Below, piece by piece: positions 11,702 through 24,300 of a stretch of DNA of 64,000 nucleotides. Made by a program: the position numbers and the translations under genes. Numbering within the stretch: the stretch's first letter is position 1; each line of letters opens with the position of its first letter. This stretch comes from Amphiura filiformis (taxonomy: Eukaryota > Echinodermata > Ophiuroidea > Amphilepidida > Amphiuridae): assembly GCF_039555335.1 (NCBI RefSeq), contig NC_092628.1, positions 70,399,706 to 70,463,705 on the forward strand, given 5' to 3'. The notes under the pieces are model-generated. The model did not search any database and was not told the DNA's origin. It saw only the letters and a list, made by a program, of their open reading frames with translations.

Positions 11702-12338
11702 GTGATCACCCTTGATTTAAAGTGGGTTGATTTTGAAGAAGACAGCAGGCTTGAGTCCCAAAGCCACCTCCTGGACATGCCAAATGGAAATGTCATAAAT
11801 CACAATGATGCAAATTCTGAAATGTGTAGGCCTATGTCACTACATGTATGTGTAACAATGCAACATAGCTGCTTTCATGCATTGGAATAACGCATTAATT
11901 TTGAAAGAAAATACATAACTTTCACAGGTTAGGCAAAAATAATTCTTTGGTCTCATAGCTCATGCACATATTCATTAAATGTCTTGCATTAAATATTTTG
12001 AACTATATTTTTTATTTACTTTTTTTTTTATTCCTGACAAAGTTGACCATAATTATATGAAAAAGAAAGGCAAGTATTCGTAAAAAAAAGTTGTGCAGCT
12101 AATCTATTTCTATATCTGAAGCATACAAAAACAATATTGCTAGCTCGTACAATAGTCCCTGTATCAAACTGTCCTTAGGGTAATAGTATTTAGATACATG
12201 TTAAAATCCCTATAATTGAAGTCCAATGGTACAAAAAAGATCACAAAATGCATCAAGAACACAGTGGAAGAATGTTGTATAAAACCTTGTTGTGGCACCA
12301 GTTTGTTCATTCTACCTATGGACGGATCACAGCTGCAT

Positions 12339-15300
12339 TCACCTCTGGTGTTGCTCATTATAGCGTTGGAAGAATGACTTTCCAAATTCATAGGACCCTA
12401 TCATGATAGCACAAGCTGGTACAACCCTTCCTAGCCTTGGTATAAAACCTGAAAATAAAAGATTAATAAAGTGATAGAAATGTCCAGAGTGTGACTTACA
12501 AACTGTCATGAGTGGTGTGACTTTATCATTTGACTTTTTGGCAAGATTATAAACATCATTTCATTGAAAAATATCTATTTATATTTTCTGTTTACGCACT
12601 TCCAGTAATTTCATCAACCATTTTTTAAATATTGTTTATAAACTGTTATGAGCTCATAGCTGTTTCACATGAATGAGAATTCTGCTTTCAAAGCTGAGGT
12701 TTTTTTTCCTCAAAATGATCTACATGCAACTTGCATATGTCACATACATTTTGTTTAACATACTAAAAACTTTCATTGTAGTGGTTGATTCTAAATCTTT
12801 ATGACCTATTAAAACAGCAGATATTTTCGGCTCCAAACGTATGGTTGAATGCATTCATCAAAAGGTATATTTTCTACAAAATGAATAGCTATCAACTTCC
12901 ATGCTTCAAGAAATAGCCTACCATGTCCTTTCCTGCCCGACCCAACACTCATAAACCTGTGAGCCATGCACGAGTGGCTGCAACTGACCATCTATAGTCT
13001 ATCTACCTCCAGTCACCGGCACAATTATTGAAGTTCAGCGCATGCTGCGTTTGCTTAGCATTGCTTCTTGCGTGTACATACACGCCACTTTGATTGCGCG
13101 CATAGAAGTATGTAGCGTAGCACACGCTGAACTTCAAAGCTAGTGCCGGTGACTGGAGGTTGATATATGGACTATATAAACAAATTTCCTGGATAAGCTT
13201 CATGTTTCAGATAAGTAATAGGTAAAGACAAGGTATTTTCCCTTGGCATATGGGCCCAACACTTCACTGCTTACCTGCATATAAGCCATTCATTCCACTC
13301 CTGGCATATATCCTTCTTATGATCAAAAATGTAGAGGCAGGATTCCTCTTTACATCTGGAAAATAAAATGTTTTGCTGATTGGCTATATTATGTCATTGA
13401 CAATATAATATAATACAAATGAAAATCAATGTTCTGGCCACGCCGGTCGGTGTTCCCGACCTGCACTAAGCTTAAATATATTGGTCACCGACCGGTACAA
13501 AAATATTTGAAATCAAAGAAAATGCACAAGTTACAACCAAGATGTTGTGTTTTTTTACCTGAGAGAACAGCAAGAGATGCATTTGTCTGTGTAGGGAGAT
13601 TAAGAGATGAATTCATCCGTGGTATAGCTGTGTGTCAGGAGGGAGAACAGCTACACCACATACGAATTCATCTCTTAATCTCCCTACATGGACGAATTCA
13701 TCTCTTAATCTCCCTCCTTGCACACACTCAGCTACTAAAATTAGCCGGCACTAAAATTGTGCTGGCTATAAATCTCAAATAGAACATACACATGTATGCT
13801 AGAACAGATGTAAATCCAGCTTGATTGACAAATATGTCCTGGTCAGAGTGTATTTAGCTCAAAAGAGCTGATAACTTGCCATGCATTAAAACCTTCTTTT
13901 TAAATAGTCATTGACGGCATTTGACAAGATTAGGGTCAGGTTGCACTTTGATAGTAAAAACATGTTTTTCGAGTACACGGTATGGCAAATATAACTCAAC
14001 CATATATACACAGTTGGATTGTAAAAGCTCAGTATGGTGGGTTGATATTCATGCTTGCCAATGTTTACATAGTGGTGAATATGTGGGGGTGGGTACGTGC
14101 AGGTGTGTATTGATGTATGTGTGACAAATATTTAGTGACAGTATTTACCTTTCAAGGCATCCATTTCTCCTAGTTCAATCTGTCTATGTGTCTTGACTAC
14201 ATCAAAGGGATTAGTGAAGAATGCAGCAATCTAAATAGGAAGCAATAAATCATATTCTAGTAAAATATCGTACAAGTAAACATTTGATGAATCTCGGGCA
14301 AACACAATCGGATCTTAACAACAGGTCTTTGACCTTGGTCCAAGACTACCTGTAGGAGGTACTATTGATCCTACATCCAGTGGCATAGCAAAGGGGGGGC
14401 AGTTTCCCCATGTGAGAAGTCTTGTTTCTCCTCCCCCCCCATGGCATGTTGCCTGACCCTAAAATTTAAGATTTTAGGCCTCTGTCACACTTTTTAGCCT
14501 AATTATGACAATTTTCTTCAAAGTTTGCCCCCCCCTTGAAAGCTGCCTTGCCCCCCCTCTGAAAAATCCTCACTACGCTACTGCCTATATTCTAATTGAA
14601 GGATGGATCAAAACCATAACTATGAGGGTGGGAAGTTTCAAGTAATTAATTTGTACTCACCCCTGCTGCAACGGCACCTGAGACAAATGACACTGGAAAT
14701 GTTGTCTCTTCTAGATGATACAACCTCATTAGCCTAGCTCTGAGTATCTCAAAATTGAACCATAGTAAACCTGAAGCAGAATGTAAACATAAAATCACAA
14801 TGATTCACAATAAAAAGAATTTCACAAGAGAAGTATGTAAGAAACTGATTTCTGGTTAGAAATGGTCAGAGAAGATGTTTAACAAAGAAAAGGAGATAGA
14901 TCCAGCTATCCTCAAACAAAATATGTGTGTTGCCGCTCATTCAAAAGCAATCACGCAATTTAGGTTTAACAATAAAATACAACAAAAGGGTTTGAACCCA
15001 TGACGGGTTGCTGCTTACTAGTTTTAGGGAAAGGTCAGTGTCTGTATACCATCAATACTATGCATACCATGCATGCAGATCCTAACATCCAGTTTATTTC
15101 AAATAAAATATGACCGAAGTTCCATGGCAAATAATAATTTTGCACGCTTGGTTACGCTTTCAACCTCTACGATTTATGATACAGACTATTTTCAATTATC
15201 AAAATATCTTTATTAGGTTTGCAGGAAATGACAGGAAAATACATAAAACAATAAAATATAGATGATCAAAAATCATCCCTTTTCTAACAAAATCCTAAAA

Positions 15301-18300
15301 CACTCTCCTAAACAGGGGCGGCGCCAGGGTATTTTGATAGGGGGGCAAAACAATTTTTGAAATTTGTTATGCGGCGCGATAGCGCTGCCCGTCGCGCTTG
15401 CGCGACGCAGGGGGGTGTCTGAAAATTTTCAAATGAAAGCACAAATGAAGCCATTTGATTCACCATTTTCACCCATTTTAGGGTTATTTATTTATTTTCC
15501 AACCGCATATTTTTATGGAGTTCATTCACGGGCCCGACTTTCAGCCCGCTGGTTTTAGGTATGGACCTACTCTAGTAAATCCAGCACCTTTTGGCAACAA
15601 AATAAGTTCATGGTACAATTGTGCATGAAGTGGAAATGTTAAAGAAGCGCGAAAAAATTGGCACTTTTTAGGCTAAAATGGCCAAATATGAGGTTACTTT
15701 GGTCAGAAACCCATACAGGCGCGTCAACATTGGGGAATGATTGTATGGACCATCTACCCTATCAAAATATTGGGGGGATTTATACCCCACACCCCAGGTC
15801 GGATCTAGCCTATGCCTCTGGTCGCAACGCGGTGTGTTAAGTCAGTTGCATTGTATATGATATGCCGTTTTTTTTATAAATTGGCACGATAAAATGATAT
15901 GAATGGGGGTGTCTTGAGTTATATTTCAAACTGAAAGCCGAAATCAGGAGCGTAGGCGGGAAGTAGTCACCCCCTATGATCACTAAAAGCCGAAAAGCTC
16001 CACTTTGCGAGCGTAGCGAGCAAAATAACAGTTTTTTTAATGCTTTTTCAGCAGAAAAGGACAACATTTGCCCATTTGCGAGTGTAGCGAGCGAAAAAAA
16101 TTAGGTTCTAGTATGAGGTTCTAGTAATTAGGTTCTAGTAAAATGAGGCGTTCTAGTATAGGTTTTGAATATACAATGAAACCCCGTAAAAGTTGTGTGA
16201 TATCGGACTGAAAGCAAACTTATTTTTAATGATTAATTGCTGCATGACACAGAAAAGTGACGTAGCCATGATTTTTCCAAAGTAAAGTAGTTGGGAGAAA
16301 AGGCAAGAGAGGCCATGTGACTTTTATGGGGGAAAATTTGCCAAAAATGGGCCCAAAATATAAAAACCAACAACTTTAAAACCGTGTAGGTCAGCATTCC
16401 ACAAGGGGCAAGATGTCCGAAGGGGGAGTTTCATCCTTCTAACCATGGCCAGGGAGGGGAATGGCTCCTTTTCTTCTTCTCCCTCCTTCTTCTCTTTCTC
16501 CTTTTCCTTCCTTTTACCTCTTTTTTTGAAAATCATAGGGGGCAATTGCCCCCCTTGTGGCGCCGCCACTGCTCCTAAATAATTAATATATGTTCCAAAA
16601 TGGGCGGATTTTTTTGGAATCTTTACAAAACTACATTTCTTTCTTATAGTATCCACATGTGGTATCCCTTCAGAGCAACATCAGGTACTTAACACACAGG
16701 TGTCATACTTTCTAGGGATTTCTATAGAAACATTGGATATGGTTTCAATTCTGAAAAGTGAAAATTAATCAACCGTAGTCGGCAACACACATCACACCAA
16801 AGGCTACTTTCAAGTAGATGTGTAACTACTTGAGAATAAAGGACTATGAATAGGGGCGACAGGATTACCTACGGGATTATCTCAAGGATATAATTCCGTT
16901 CTCCCTCCTTTCTTTACATCTTCTCTGGAAATGGTGCAATGCTATTTAAAAGCAATCAATATTGGTAATTCCTTAATATGACAGTATATCAAAACTATAA
17001 CCTATAACATCTCCCAAACAAAACCATATTAGAATATTGACTATATTAAGGGTATACGAGGTATTGTTGGTCGAAGCAGTTAAAAACAAAAAACAAAAAT
17101 CAAGGGGTGTAATTTTCATTATCTGAATCAATATATTATTGCAAAAGTTCATTCTACAAATCATATTCTTTGAAAACTTGCTGAATTTATTGTTGATAAT
17201 GAGTTATGTACATTTACGTTTTACAAAAGTGTTGTTGTTTCAGCCCAACATAACTCAAGAACCACAGGACCTACAAAAGTACATTGTATATCTGTGATAT
17301 TTGAATTCTTCTACACACTCGCTATGATCTAAGCAATGTAGTTTTTGCTAAAGCTCACTACCATTCGCAAGATGCTGTGAACTACTTTTTTTTTTTCTGC
17401 TGCTTCGACCAACAATACATCTATTTTTATCTATAACACCGATGTTGATTGGAAGTCATTAATGTTCAGGCTTATTAAACACTTGAAAATAAAATTCTTA
17501 CATGAAAATGGTACATCACGTAGTACTGTTGGTCCCCATCCTCTCCATAATGATAGTATACCTCCATCTTGAACTGCAGTTCTAATGCAACCAACAATCT
17601 CTTTAAAGGTTAAAGGTCGTGACTGCATCTTTGTCCTCACAAGCTCCAACGGATTTATGACACTGACGGCAAATACTATAATTCAAATCAAATAACATAA
17701 TTCAAATTAAACAGCATAACATTTATAAATCCCACTCAAGTATTCAAACAGCCCTCGAATTAAGGATCTGAAGGGGCACGGCAACTTTTTTAGGGCAAGT
17801 TGATAATTGCCGTGGATTTTCACTGAAAAGGCAAGGCAGCACGGCAATTTGTAATATTTCAAAAGGGCATCAAAGCAACTGTTGAAAATTTGAGAAGGGC
17901 ACCAAGGCAATTTTTCAAAAGCGAATAGATGCATTGCCGTCAGCTGAATTCGACACCAAAGTAAAATTCGACTCTCAACTTTACACTAAAACTAACCTGA
18001 TTGCTTAAAAAACCTGCTTTAAAAATAATACAAAGCAATCAAAAATCAACAGTTTAATTTACTTAAATTTTGCGATCCCTAGTTCTGAGCTGCAAAACTG
18101 ACTCGAAACAGCGATGAAACAGCTGTAACTTTGGTAATAATATTGATCAAATTCGCCGGGATAAAAACTATTTCGTGCACAAAATATCTAGAGATGGGCT
18201 TACATGTACAAGATAAGACGATACCGGAAGGGTATCGCCATCGGTTTGCAATGGGAAGTCAATGTTTGCTAATCGAGAGATCAATTGATTTGCCCAGCGC

Positions 18301-21300
18301 TCAGATTTTGTTCACGACACGAGGTCGAGGAAGCTTAGCTGCTTAGTTACTAACAGCGTTTCTGATTGGTTGATAGTATGCAGAAGGTATTTCTCTGACC
18401 AATAGAGAAAATGAAGTCGGATTTCTAGCAACCAGATAAGCCGATGTGATTGGCTGAATATGTAAGCTTACGTAGGGGTAATGAATATTAATTCACAAGA
18501 CACTATTGTGTATACTGTGATTGATAGCTGGGTTACGATGCTCAAAATAGCGATCGTGTTCAAGATTTTCGATTTAATTTTCCACAATTTTGCGGGGATT
18601 TAACCAGTACTTGTTAAGGGGCAGGGCTGGCCGGCTAGGGCACCCACGGCAACTTCATTTAGGGGCACAGCAAGTGACTGCCGTCGGTAAAGGACATATT
18701 TTGAGGGCATTGCGGCAATGGGGGTGGGCACCCACGGCAATATGCCGTCGGTGCCGTGGGTTAATTCGAGGGCTGTATTCAAAGAACTGATAAGTGACTA
18801 TTTTCCCCTTCGTACATTAGAACATATCTCTATTTAGTTGAATGATTCCTATCTATGCATAAATTTTGGAGTCATAGTTGTGTAAAAATAAAGGGAGGAA
18901 TATATGAGAAGTATAAGATTACTTTAATAGATTTACAGGGGACAGTTACAGGAATTTCAAACACTGTGGGCATCATTTTGCCAGAAACATTTTAGACCAA
19001 TGTACAAGCAATCTACTAACCTCTAGCTATGCCACCTGCTGCCACAGGTATTAAAGAACTGGATGTCTCATATTTGTATCCCATAGAATATTTCAGCTGA
19101 TCATAAGCAGTGTAATACAACACTGTTGCTGGTACAGCCATAACTCTGTCAAAGAAAAACAAGACATTTACTTAAAGCAATAATGTGTTGATTTGCATAA
19201 AGAATAGATTCTTATTTAAATGTTTGTTTTCACTGATCACATTATCCCCTTTTAATTTTGAGCCAAACAAATGAGGTTTAATTAGTGATAGGCTGTACAG
19301 CCCAAAAAAAAGGGGTGATGTTTTAAAAAACTTAGGGTACCAGCTGAATTGAAGCAGCTAATCCTCCTGAGCATTTTGACACCTTTAAAAAAAAATTGGT
19401 TGAAAAATGAGACAGTGCCGGCCAAAAAATGACGCATAAGGGGGATTTCGTGGGAACCCCCCTATTTTTCACTATTTTGACAATTATGGGCATTTTCTTT
19501 GCTGTTTGTTGGATTCTAATGATTATTTACATGATTTTGGGTCCCCTGGATATATTTATGCAATATTTACACAAATCGTATGTTTTGATGCACGTTTAAG
19601 AGCCAATTTAGGATGTGAGGGCGCTGTTCAGCCTAATAGCTGTTACGTATCCCCCCTACTGAAATTTTATCATTTCTTATTATCAAATCAAAGTTACTGA
19701 TAAATAACATCTTCTGTCCAAATTTGAACTCTCAACCTTATTTCACTTGTTTACCCATTTGAATATATGTAAAGACGCTTCCATTGACTTACATATGATA
19801 CAAAGTTCGTTGACCCCTGTATATTGCTATGGGCAGGTTACCCCTGTATTAAAAATTAGTGCCACGGCCACACCAATGTGTGATAAATGGCTGAAAATGT
19901 CAGAATATGGATGATTCATGATTATCTCTAGTATGATTAACTTAAAAATCAAAAATGGTTGCGAAATGGGTCGCTAAAAGGTAAAGCACCCTCACGGCCT
20001 AATTTTACCCAAAACCATTAAGTTATTACTACACCCTGGCCAATTTTGTGCCTATTTTACATTTTTTCTCAAAAATTATAGCACATTGGTGACAAGTAAG
20101 ATATGTATATTAAAGGGCAAGGACTACAACTACTACACTGAAAATTCAGCAACTCAAGGCAAGTAGTTATTGATTTATTGATCAAATATTGGTTTCCCTC
20201 ATTTTGACTGTAACTCCACAACTGTTGTCTGTGCTGAAATAAAATTTCCAGTGCAGTAGTTGTAGTCCTTGCCCCTATAATATACATATCTTACTTGTCA
20301 CCAATGTGCTATATTTTTTGAGAAAAATGCAAAAATAGGCACAAAATTGGGCAGGGGTGTAGTACCCCCTTAATTTTAAGGACACTAAAAGATTTCATTT
20401 GACACAAAGTGCATAAATGACCTTCCTGGACCTAAAACTATGTAAGTAGATACCAAAAATGCATTACATAATCCTTAAGGGCTGGGGTATGAACGTTTGG
20501 ACAGTATTTATTTTGGGACATTGGAGCACATCAGACATATCGAATTGCATTCTGAATACGAAGAATGTCATTCTGATATCAAATCATTTTGAATTTTGAA
20601 ATTAGCAATTTAATACACATTTTATGGCAAATCATTAAAATTGATATTTTTGATATTTAACAGTACTTGAAGTAAACTTTATAAATCTGATGATTTATAC
20701 TAAAAGTGTATGTAGGTGGGTTGAAAAGCCGACGATCAAATGAAAATTTTGACCTTTCGTATTGAAGATATGGATTTTTTTTCCCAAAACACCAAAAAAA
20801 ATTAGTTTTTTTTGGGAAAAAAATACATATCTTCAATATATGAAAGGTCAAAATTTTCAATTGACCGTCGGTTTTTCCTCCCTGCTACATACACTTTAAG
20901 AATATATCATTAGATTTATATAATTTACTTCGAGGACTGTTATATATCAAAAATTCGAAAAATATCAAATTTTTATAATTTGTCATAAAATTTGTATTAT
21001 ATTGTGATTTTCAAAAAATGAAAATTATTTGATATCAGAAAGACATGCTTCAGTATTCAGAATACAATTCGATAGGTCTGAGGTGCTCTCATGTGCCACA
21101 AAAAATACTGTCGAAACGCAATAAACGCTCATTTTAGATCCCTTAATGTGATAAAATTCCCTTAAAACTAGAAAATAAGGGACAAATCTGCCCCCCCCCC
21201 TTGTGTGTCGTTATTTGGCCGGCACTGTCTCAATTTTTGGCCTATTTCAATGAAATTGGTGTCAAATTACTCAGAACAACAAGCTCCATCAAATAAGCTG

Positions 21301-24300
21301 GTACCCTAAGCTGTTTGCAACTACACCCTTATACAGCCTATCACTAGTTTAATGAAGAAAATTGCGATTAATTCCAACGCCTACAATGCGTGTACTACGC
21401 TCGCTGATCGTATTATATGTAACTGCACGGAGCATCGCGCTCGACGTGTGTACATACAAGCTGACATCCACGGTACATGTTAGCAAGCACTCGATCGTTG
21501 AACTCTGAATAAAACCGGGTCAACGCGATTTTAATACAAAAAGTTCAATTTTACGGTTATTGAAGCACTTCAGGCTTAGTCTTTTACGTGATATTTTAGT
21601 ATACCACTGGGCATTACGATTATGCAAAAAGTAGAAATCACGAGTAAAATTGAGGGCGTCGCTGTGAAGCAAATCACACATTATGGCTTTAATCCAAGCT
21701 ACTGTAAATGTCATCTTCATGAAAACATAAAATACTTAAGCATGATTGAAAAGCTAAAAGATCAAAGGTTTCTCTATTCTTTATGTCTCTCTCCAGCATG
21801 TTCTAAATTAACTGTTCCATATGGGATATTTGTAATTGAGGTGAACAATAATATTTTATAGAAATGCAGAAATTACTTAACAATACTTACAGTGTTGGAG
21901 ATAATCCACTCCATAATTTTAGGATTCCTTCAGTCCTTGATATTTTTAGGAATGCATCCTGTGCAAAGAAGGCATATGGGGAATATGTTACATTTCAATT
22001 TTGCAGTTCTTGTGAAACAATTTCAAAGTTGGAGAAAAAAGTAACATAGCAAAAGATAGATTCAAATATGTATTGGGCACAGGATAAGAATTTCCAGTTT
22101 CGCATCTCTTGACCCAAGGGCTAATGCATAATTGATATTGACTGTTGTGGTTAGTAACTCACAAGGGACTTCGGCCCACTTGTGATCAAGCCATCAGACC
22201 AGGTATGGCCAAAGCTAAAGTAGTGAGTTACTTTTTCATTGGATTTGCTCAGCAGAATGTTTGAAATTATTTAATCTACAATCCTACAAAATGCATCTAC
22301 TTACTGAACACCTCATAACTGTGCAACCATTGAAGTACACAAAGAAGCAATGATCTCAGCAATAGCACACTGGATAAATTGTTTAAACTAATTATGATAC
22401 GGATTTAATTTTAACATACATTGTAGCTACATGTACATGTACATGTAGAGCTCTCCTTTGAACTTGAGTAGATAAGATTATGTCATAAATAACTTACTAG
22501 CACACCATTAAAATGGCCACCTCTATTATACCACTGTTTGGACACACTTCCTCCATTAATGCAGGTACACACATGATCCATCAATCCATTGCAGTACAGA
22601 AAACAATGACCTGAAATAGAAACTGATATATTGGTAAAGAAAATACTAATTTATTAGAACAAGACACAGGTAACTACATTAAAAATATAACATATAATAA
22701 GCTTACATGGTTAAAGTGATTGAGAGAGGGAGTGGGCAGTGGGGAGAAAAGAGAGTTCTGACTACATTGTACATACATGTAAACAAAATCACAATATTAC
22801 AAGATGAGTTGACTATGGTAATACTTTTTTCATAAGTTAATCAGGCACATCAGGCATCTTATTAGTTGTAGTGACTACAAATTTCAAACTTTTGAGGACA
22901 CTGTCGGAGCCATAAGTTCCAATTATTGGAACTAGGCATCTTATAGTATACAGATCTATACTGAAGTCATTTCTACATTACGACTACTATTCTATAAATT
23001 ACAAAGTGGTATGTATTAACATTCCAACTTTTTTGATTGAATAAATCACAAATTAAATTAACAACCTCCACAAAATATATTCAATTGCATTTTAATTAAA
23101 GAGACAATATACGCTACATGTGCATGCATAATATGGGACTGGGGGGGTAATAGAATGAAATCAAAATTAAGTGGTATTGGACTAGACTAAAACAAGCTTT
23201 TATTTGATAAATAATAAATATGCTCAAAACAATACCATATATAATACACTAGGTACTCGGACGATTACGGTAATGATATCTTTATTATACTGATTATGTC
23301 CTGTTTTTCATCATTTTGTTTTCAGTCTAGTTGAGTGCCAGCTAATTTTACTATCAAATTAAAGCAAAGCGATGAGAGCCAACAATTCCAATGTATGTAC
23401 ATGTATATACTTGGAATTGTTCACAAAGAACAAAATTGATAGTTGAAACTAACCTCCCCTTGAATGAAAAGTTTGTTCAAATACTAACAATAACAATAAT
23501 TAAAATAATAATGATAACAACAATAATCAACATACCACTGCCAATTGGTTTAACTTGTGCTTGGAGTCTTATCTTCACAACATCAAGGGGTGTAACTGGA
23601 GGTAAGAAGATATGTATGTTTATGTTATATGTACATGTTGTTTGCAATCTGTAAAGCATATTAAAAAGCTTAAACAAATTATTTCTGCAACAAATGCTAC
23701 CAAATTAGCTACATATTTATACCTTTCACACTCTGCTTTCTCAAATCATCAAATTAATTACTCAGCATTGCAATCAAGTCTTGTCATGGGTGACTATAAT
23801 TTTTATGTAGACTTCATGTGGCGACTCAGATGGCTAATCATAAAGTATGATTTTGACCCATAATATTTTTGGACAGCATAACATTTTTAGAAACATTCTT
23901 CAGTAAAAATAATTCTTATTGATTAAAAAAACAAAGTACCAGTACTGTAGGCCTACATAAATCAAGAAACTCATTTGTATTTTATTTTATGTAACATAAA
24001 TACTATTTGTCACTCACTCGCTGATAAAAGATGGAGCACCATCTGAAAATTCCGAGGTAGGAATTATTTCCATGTGTTTGGATCAAAAGTTTAAATCAAA
24101 ATCATAAATACTATTTGTGTTGATGGCGATCCTGACTTTAGACCACCCGAGCTATATTATAAGGACTAAATTTTAACTTTTGCATCAAGGTTTAGTTTTG
24201 CATCATGGATAAAAAGTTGCCAAATACTTTTGAGTCATTCTCAAGGTTTAATGTATTGGAAGGAGGGCAGGGCTTCGATAAATGAGGGAAATTTTGGGGT

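Larger units (their letters stand above)
19283..21346. mobile_element. 2.06-kb element with nested insertions, 7-bp flanking repeat
   Basis: Ends TAGTGATAGGCTGTA and TACAGCCTATCACTA. The direct flanks 19276-19282 and 21347-21353 are both GTTTAAT. Inner arms also match inverted (GACAGTGCCGGCCAAAAAAT near 19413 and ATTTGGCCGGCACTGTCTC near 21213). Two unrelated TTAA-bounded elements (20018-20373 and 20475-21146) sit inside and account for roughly half the length. Superfamily uncertain; non-coding. Located in intron 4 of the carrier gene. Confidence 0.75.

Noticed and set aside
13429-13782. 117-residue open frame on the plus strand
   Set aside because: Overlaps a hairpin repeat with the same word in three copies, inside a carrier intron on the opposite strand.
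16324-16656. 110-residue Lys/Glu-rich protein on the minus strand
   Set aside because: Low-complexity sequence inside a hAT-like non-autonomous element, with no domain and no splice context.
20657-20860. MKILTFHI-type small proteins, also at 41789-42070 and 61452-61697
   Set aside because: The same peptide arises in all three family C foldbacks from the hairpin arms; it is repeat sequence, not a conserved gene.
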